A stretch of 64,000 nt of DNA, from contig JAIXMR010000030.1 in NCBI GenBank assembly GCA_025677835.1, positions 124,001-188,000 on the forward strand. The letters run 5' to 3'. The notes under the pieces were generated by a model, which ran no database searches, was not told the DNA's origin, and was given only the letters and a program-made list of their open reading frames with translations. Origin of the DNA: Sporodiniella umbellata. Lineage: Eukaryota > Mucoromycota > Mucoromycetes > Mucorales > Rhizopodaceae. The position numbers were made by a program, and so were the translations under genes. This document shows, piece by piece, positions 59,866 to 64,000 of this stretch. Position 1 is the first letter of the stretch, and every line of letters starts with the position of its first letter.

Positions 59866-60404
59866 TAAACGGAGTTCATGCATTTGTTTTTATTGCTTTG
59901 GGTATCCTGTTTTCGTTCTTTTTTACAATATTTAAACCATGATATACTCAGTCGTGTAAAAAGAAAAAAAAACGCTTTTCTTGCTACGGCAACTACATTG
60001 ACACATAAACACTTTTAAAAAAAATAAAACTTTACTGAGCCATTGGATAAAATTTGTATAAATGGCAAAGTTCAATGAAAGTTCCTGAATGTATAATTTA
60101 AAACAAACTTTGTTTTATCGGATGTTTAGAACGTCAACCGTACCCCTTTATAGCTGAAAGCAAACTACCTTTAAAAGCTTATTTTAATTTAAACCAATTA
60201 ACGCACCATTTTAATTCTTTATTGGTGGCGTTCAAAGACTAATAGAGCATTTTTTATTTGAGACTGAAAAAAGAAAGCAAAGTCAATCTGCTGTTCTTTC
60301 GAGGGCTCAAAACCCCGCTCAGCTATGTGACAAACTCTTGAAAACTGCTTAATTATTTGAACTTGTTTTTTTTTTTTTTTTTTTTTAACTTTCGTTTTTA
60401 GACT
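59866..60404. other. Intergenic spacer, DOM34 to RDS3
   Basis: About 540 bp, AT-rich, with a T22 tract at 60365-60386 immediately before the RDS3 start. No gene is seen; a tRNA-like GGTTTTGAGCC on the minus strand near 60310 does not fold. Confidence 0.5.
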
Positions 60405-60848
60405 ATGGCAAGACATCACCCCGATTTAATATTCTGTAGAAAACAACCTGGCATTGCAATTGGCCGCCTGTGTGAAAAATGTGATGGTAAATGCGTTATT
60501 TGTGATAGGTAAATAGAAATTTGATTATGTCCCGTTTTTAATCCCTTTCTAATTTGAAAACAGTTACGTTCGTCCAGCAACTCTAGTTCACATTTGTGAC
60601 GAATGCAACTTTGGTAAGATCAAACACACAAATCAAAACTTCCCATAATAATAATATAAAAAAATGTAGGCTCTTTCCAAGGACGTTGTGTCATTTGTGG
60701 TGGATCAGGAGTATCTGATGCATATTACTGCGTTGGGTGCACGCGGCTAGAAAAAGATCGTGAAGGATGTCCGAAGATCATCAATTTGGGATCATCAAAA
60801 ACAGATCTATTTTATGAGCGGAAAAAATTTGGGTTTAAGAAAAGATAG
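60405..60848 (+). CDS. RDS3: U2 snRNP SF3b subunit PHF5A/Rds3
   Basis: Zinc-knot protein of the SF3b complex that helps recognise the intron branch site. Exons 60405-60508, 60564-60613 and 60670-60848 give exactly 110 aa, the universal length. Sequence is nearly invariant: [100 protein letters not shown]. All zinc-binding CxxC pairs are present. One conserved-family Lys/Glu position (YCKEC in animals) reads YCVGC here. Confidence 0.98.
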
Positions 60849-61540
60849 CATTAAACAATAAACAAGCGTTCGAAGTATATTTATATATGTTTGTTTTTGC
60901 TTCAGCAGAACGTTTGTAATTGGGAAAAAAGAAAGTTATTAGACATTTTACGCTACCAATTAGATAGGACCATATACCACAATCGTTTCAGCTGTATCTT
61001 TATTGTATATTGCTGGAACACGACATCATAATTTTCCCGAAAACAAAACAGATATACAAAATAGATGTCGTATGTTTGTGCCCAACTTATATTAAGAAAT
61101 ACGGCATTGGTTTTTTACAAGATGAAAGAGGAAAAGACGGCCGTAGTTTTGAAATACAAACATCGTATAATACGCTTAAAAATCACTCTCTTTTAACAGA
61201 TCAAAAGACAATAAATCAAACTACTTTTGTAAGTAGAACTTGCCCTTTTGATGTTTGCTAATGGAAGTATGTTCGACAACAATGTATATCTTCTTAATCG
61301 TCTCAATCAGTCATTTTATAAGTTGGCCTAATTTAATTGTTTTTTAAATCTCAAAGATACCCGTTTAAAAAGCGATTGTGAACTTTAGAAAAAATAGAAA
61401 GTATCAAATTTGTGTGATCTTAATATGTGATTTTATTTGTCTATCATTATATGAACTCTATATATATATACTCTTATGCATACAAACCCTGCTAGTCTTA
61501 GCAAGTATGTATAAAATTGAAAAAAGAAAAACTAGGCTCG
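60849..61540. other. Convergent 3' spacer, RDS3 and PLC-like gene
   Basis: About 690 bp. An 83-codon plus-strand frame at 61010-61261 has no family resemblance and starts at TTG. Nothing else is seen. Confidence 0.4.
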
Positions 61541-62674
61541 TTAAACCGCTATAAGATAAAGATACGTTACAAGAAAAGCAAAAATAACTTGAATATTGAT
61601 TTTCTCAAACAGAGAAGGTGAGCTGTTCTCAGTATTATCAATCTCGACATGCTTTGTTGGTGACAGACTATTGACGTGAAATCCGGCAGCCCCCAAATGC
61701 GATTCAATCTTTTCAGATTTGATTCCAAGAAATTCCGCGTTATTTAATTCTGCTGTCAGCTGCAGCGCTTCACCGACTGTATAAAAGTCCACTTCAATAA
61801 AGCTGGGCTTTTTTGCGTGAACTAGAGTACAATTGTTTGTATGATCGATTAGGAGTTGACCGTTGATTGTTTCTGCTCTATTTCTCATTGGTATCTGGAT
61901 TTTGAATGCAGCTATATCGATGACACCATACAAGAAGTGGTTCATCACATACATTAAATCGCTAGGATTAACATCCGAGGCAACTCTATCAATATTACAA
62001 TTAAAGTTCTCTGCTTTGGTATTTTCATATGGCGTTTCAAAAACTCTAGCGAACTGGTACATCAACCTACGAAAAAAGATTTAAGACAGAGTTAAGGGTT
62101 TATTCGTATTTTACCATGGATAGTCTACTTCGTTGGGTTTAGAATCTATAAAATTTACAACTCGCTTCCCAGACTGAATCATCTCATGAAGCGTAGGCCA
62201 AGGATCCCCTTCTTTGTGTATAAATACGTAAGGCAGAATTGAACTAGCTTCATATGACCGAGCAATGTCAGACGCGTCTATATTGTATAGATTATTCCAC
62301 ATAATAGTTACAACCTCTCTGGTATTACTCTCCAGCCAAAAAGCAATTTGATCCAAGGTGTCTGAAGCGGGTCCAGCGTCAAGTACTTCACAGAAAGAAT
62401 GACATAAATGTACAGAGGAGTCTCTTGCGGAGAAAACAGCCGATAATTTAATTCCTCGAACACCGTCGTCTAGTTGTTTAAGGACGGATATTTCCTGTGT
62501 AGCAGCAAGATTTGGCGATACAGCATAGGAGTCGTGAGTAACCAGATGCGTTATATTACTATAAGGCCAGTTACAAAGATGCGATCCACCATTGCATTCA
62601 GCGTTTACGACAACTGAAAGCAGAGAAATAGTGATACATAAAAACCAAAAAACATCTACAACAGATAGTTCCAT
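61541..62674 (-). CDS. Secreted, probably GPI-anchored PLC-like phosphodiesterase
   Basis: Exons 62674-62115 and 62066-61541 give 361 aa. A signal peptide (VFWFLCITISLLSVVVNA) leads to a TIM-barrel of the PI-PLC X-domain-like superfamily: NITHLVTHDSYAVSPNLAAT (first catalytic-type His), LKQLDDGVRGIKLSA (the usual DvR.l metal region, with Lys-Leu instead of an acidic residue), VHLCHSFCEVLDAGP (second His), FWLESNTREVVTIMWNN, and RVVNFIDSKPNE near the middle. The C-terminus is Ser-rich (NSLSPTKH) followed by a hydrophobic tail (VIFAFLVTYLYLIAV), a GPI-attachment signal. Substrate is unknown. Extracellular or wall location is inferred from the two signals. Confidence 0.85.
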
Positions 62675-62848
62675 TAAAAGTAAACGTTTGAATTAAAAGA
62701 GTAGAAAACACTTGAATCGTTAAATTTTTTGGACATATTTTATAAAACATGCCATGAGAGGCTTTTTTTTTAAAAAAAAAAAAAAAGAAAAAAAAGATCG
62801 CTTTGTTAAGATTGATGTATTATTGTATATAATATAGTGAGAGTAAAA

Positions 62849-63846
62849 TTATCTACGACCACTCAAAAATCCCCCGATTCCAGATGAGACAGCCCGCCCT
62901 AACAGATTAGTTGCGCCGCTGCTCAAAGATCCTAAAGCGGATTGTGTAGCTACTGAAGTTGCCCACTTTCGTTTGGCATCTTTATCGCATTGAGTGTATC
63001 CGTACATATTTGCAACATTCATAACGATTGCTACAACCACTATAACTAACCATGAAGCTTTGAAAGTAAGTATACATGAAATCGCGAGCAGTACCCATAT
63101 GGCAGGGGTAGCGTACAGGACGGTCCAGAATAAACGTGAATCAGCACTGTTGGGTTGACGGTTCGGCTATCAGTGAACATTTTTAAGTACGATGGTATTG
63201 AAATAAGTGCTGATCTTACATGTGCGCTTTCAAATACCCACTTATTTGAACCATCAGTCTGGATTTCGTTCCACCAGCGTAGACCAACTAATAATCTTCC
63301 GGATATATTCTTTACAGTCCAAAAATCGAAAGCCAGCAAGAGTATGGTTACAACAAATATCAGTGTAAAGTTATCAGAAAACAGCGTTCCTAATAAATAA
63401 GTAAGGATGGCACCTAGACGAAATGCTAAGAAAAAGAAGGCAGCTATTGGGTGACTAAAAGTATAGAGTTAATTTTTATTTTGTGAAAGTGAACAAAATA
63501 AAAACCCATCGTGACAAAATCAAAGATTTTTCTTTAATGTACCTGGATTGCTCAAAGTAATCACGTATAGCATTATTGTTTCTGTTTCTGTTATCTACGT
63601 TTCCAGACATGCCTGCTTCTACATCTTCCACAATGAAACTATCGTTTTGATTTGCTGAATTCGTTCTATTTTCGTTAACCTATAAATTTCGGCTTAAAAT
63701 TAGTTGAACAGATCTATTGTCTATGGTGAGCAAAGTACCATAGTTAAAATTGAACAAAGTGGAAAATTAAGGTGGGTTTTTAGAAAATAAAGCCCGAGTT
63801 GGCTTCAACTTTCAATGAATTGTACCTCAGAATATCGCTGTGACAT
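62849..63846 (-). CDS. TVP23: Golgi membrane protein TVP23 (FAM18)
   Basis: A late-Golgi multipass protein that helps vesicle trafficking. Exons 63846-63826, 63679-63543, 63454-63220 and 63166-62849 give 236 aa. The first exon is just MSQRYSE. A polar N-terminus leads to IRDYFEQSSHPIAAFFFLAF, followed by four hydrophobic helices: LGAILTYLLGTLFSD, FTLIFVVTILLLAFDFWTVK, FWTVLYATPAIWVLLAISCI and ASWLVIVVVAIVMNVANMYG. Between them lies the family signature NISGRLLVGLRWWNEI then DGSNKWVFES. The C-terminal cytosolic tail (GYTQCDKDAKRKW to GGFLSGRR) is typical. The introns of 88 and 146 nt in the 5' part are long for this window. Confidence 0.93.
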
Positions 63847-64000
63847 CACTTTTTTTAATTTTACTTGAATATAAGCGATAGGAACCGTGTTCAGTAACTA
63901 TATAATACAGAGATAGAATATTAGTCTTTGTACTATTACTGATTTACTGGTTTGTTTTACTAATCGATTTGGGTAGCAAACGCTTCCTCTGGCAAATAAT
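63847..64000. other. TVP23 upstream edge
   Basis: The last 154 bp lie upstream of TVP23 and probably contain its promoter. Nothing else can be said. Confidence 0.4.

Noticed and set aside
60295..60330. tRNA-like GGTTTTGAGCC stretch on the minus strand
   Set aside because: No acceptor or anticodon stem can be formed around it.
61010..61261. 83-codon plus-strand frame
   Set aside because: It begins at TTG, shows no domain and has no flanking exons. Not supported as a gene.

Overview
The window is nuclear DNA from a filamentous fungus, most likely an early-diverging (Mucoromycota, Mucorales-type) species. The reasons are genes interrupted by many short introns (mostly 36-90 nt, GT..AG, with CTAAC/CTAAT-like branch sites), no operons, AT-rich spacers full of long A/T homopolymers, single fungal housekeeping genes such as a fused HIS4, an APSES factor and a KRE9-type wall protein, and a COP1-type ubiquitin ligase that yeasts lack. 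The species cannot be fixed from the sequence alone. I found no convincing tRNA, rRNA, snRNA, CRISPR, transposon or viral element. Coding regions were rebuilt by hand by joining exons; most joins keep the frame and agree with family conservation, but splice sites may be off by a few bases where noted.

Left part (1-24 kb, genes comparatively rich in G/C at third positions): MET6 (cut by the window edge), an F-BAR/DEP/RhoGAP regulator, a KRE9-like secreted protein, a tandem pair of DUF2470-membrane proteins, mitochondrial threonyl-tRNA synthetase, a cysteine-rich type I membrane protein, two small orphan genes, exopolyphosphatase PPX1, mitochondrial ribosomal uS15m, an APSES transcription factor, the ER ubiquitin-regulatory UBX2/FAF2 homologue, LSM3 and a first cytochrome P450.

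Middle (24-31 kb, AT-rich): a P450 locus with a second intact P450 of identical exon plan and three decayed P450 pieces on both strands.

Right part (31-64 kb, AT-rich): HIS4, poly(A) polymerase, a COP1 homologue (RING, coiled coil, WD40), a small orphan, a TLDc protein, a basic orphan, an MFS transporter, a nucleolar-type acidic protein, TAF5, an orphan sharing a 69-bp divergent promoter with REI1, condensin subunit 1, Pelota/DOM34, the splicing factor PHF5A/RDS3, a secreted PLC-like phosphodiesterase and the Golgi protein TVP23.

The genes do not form one pathway. Many serve RNA biology and chromosomes (LSM3, PAP1, TAF5, REI1, PELO, PHF5A, condensin) and two act in ubiquitin-dependent regulation (UBX2, COP1). 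The COP1 homologue is the most notable item. The P450 birth-and-death locus, the duplicated DUF2470 genes, a GC-AG intron, a possible stop-or-continue splice choice in PAP1 and an in-frame UAG before a small orphan are further points of interest.
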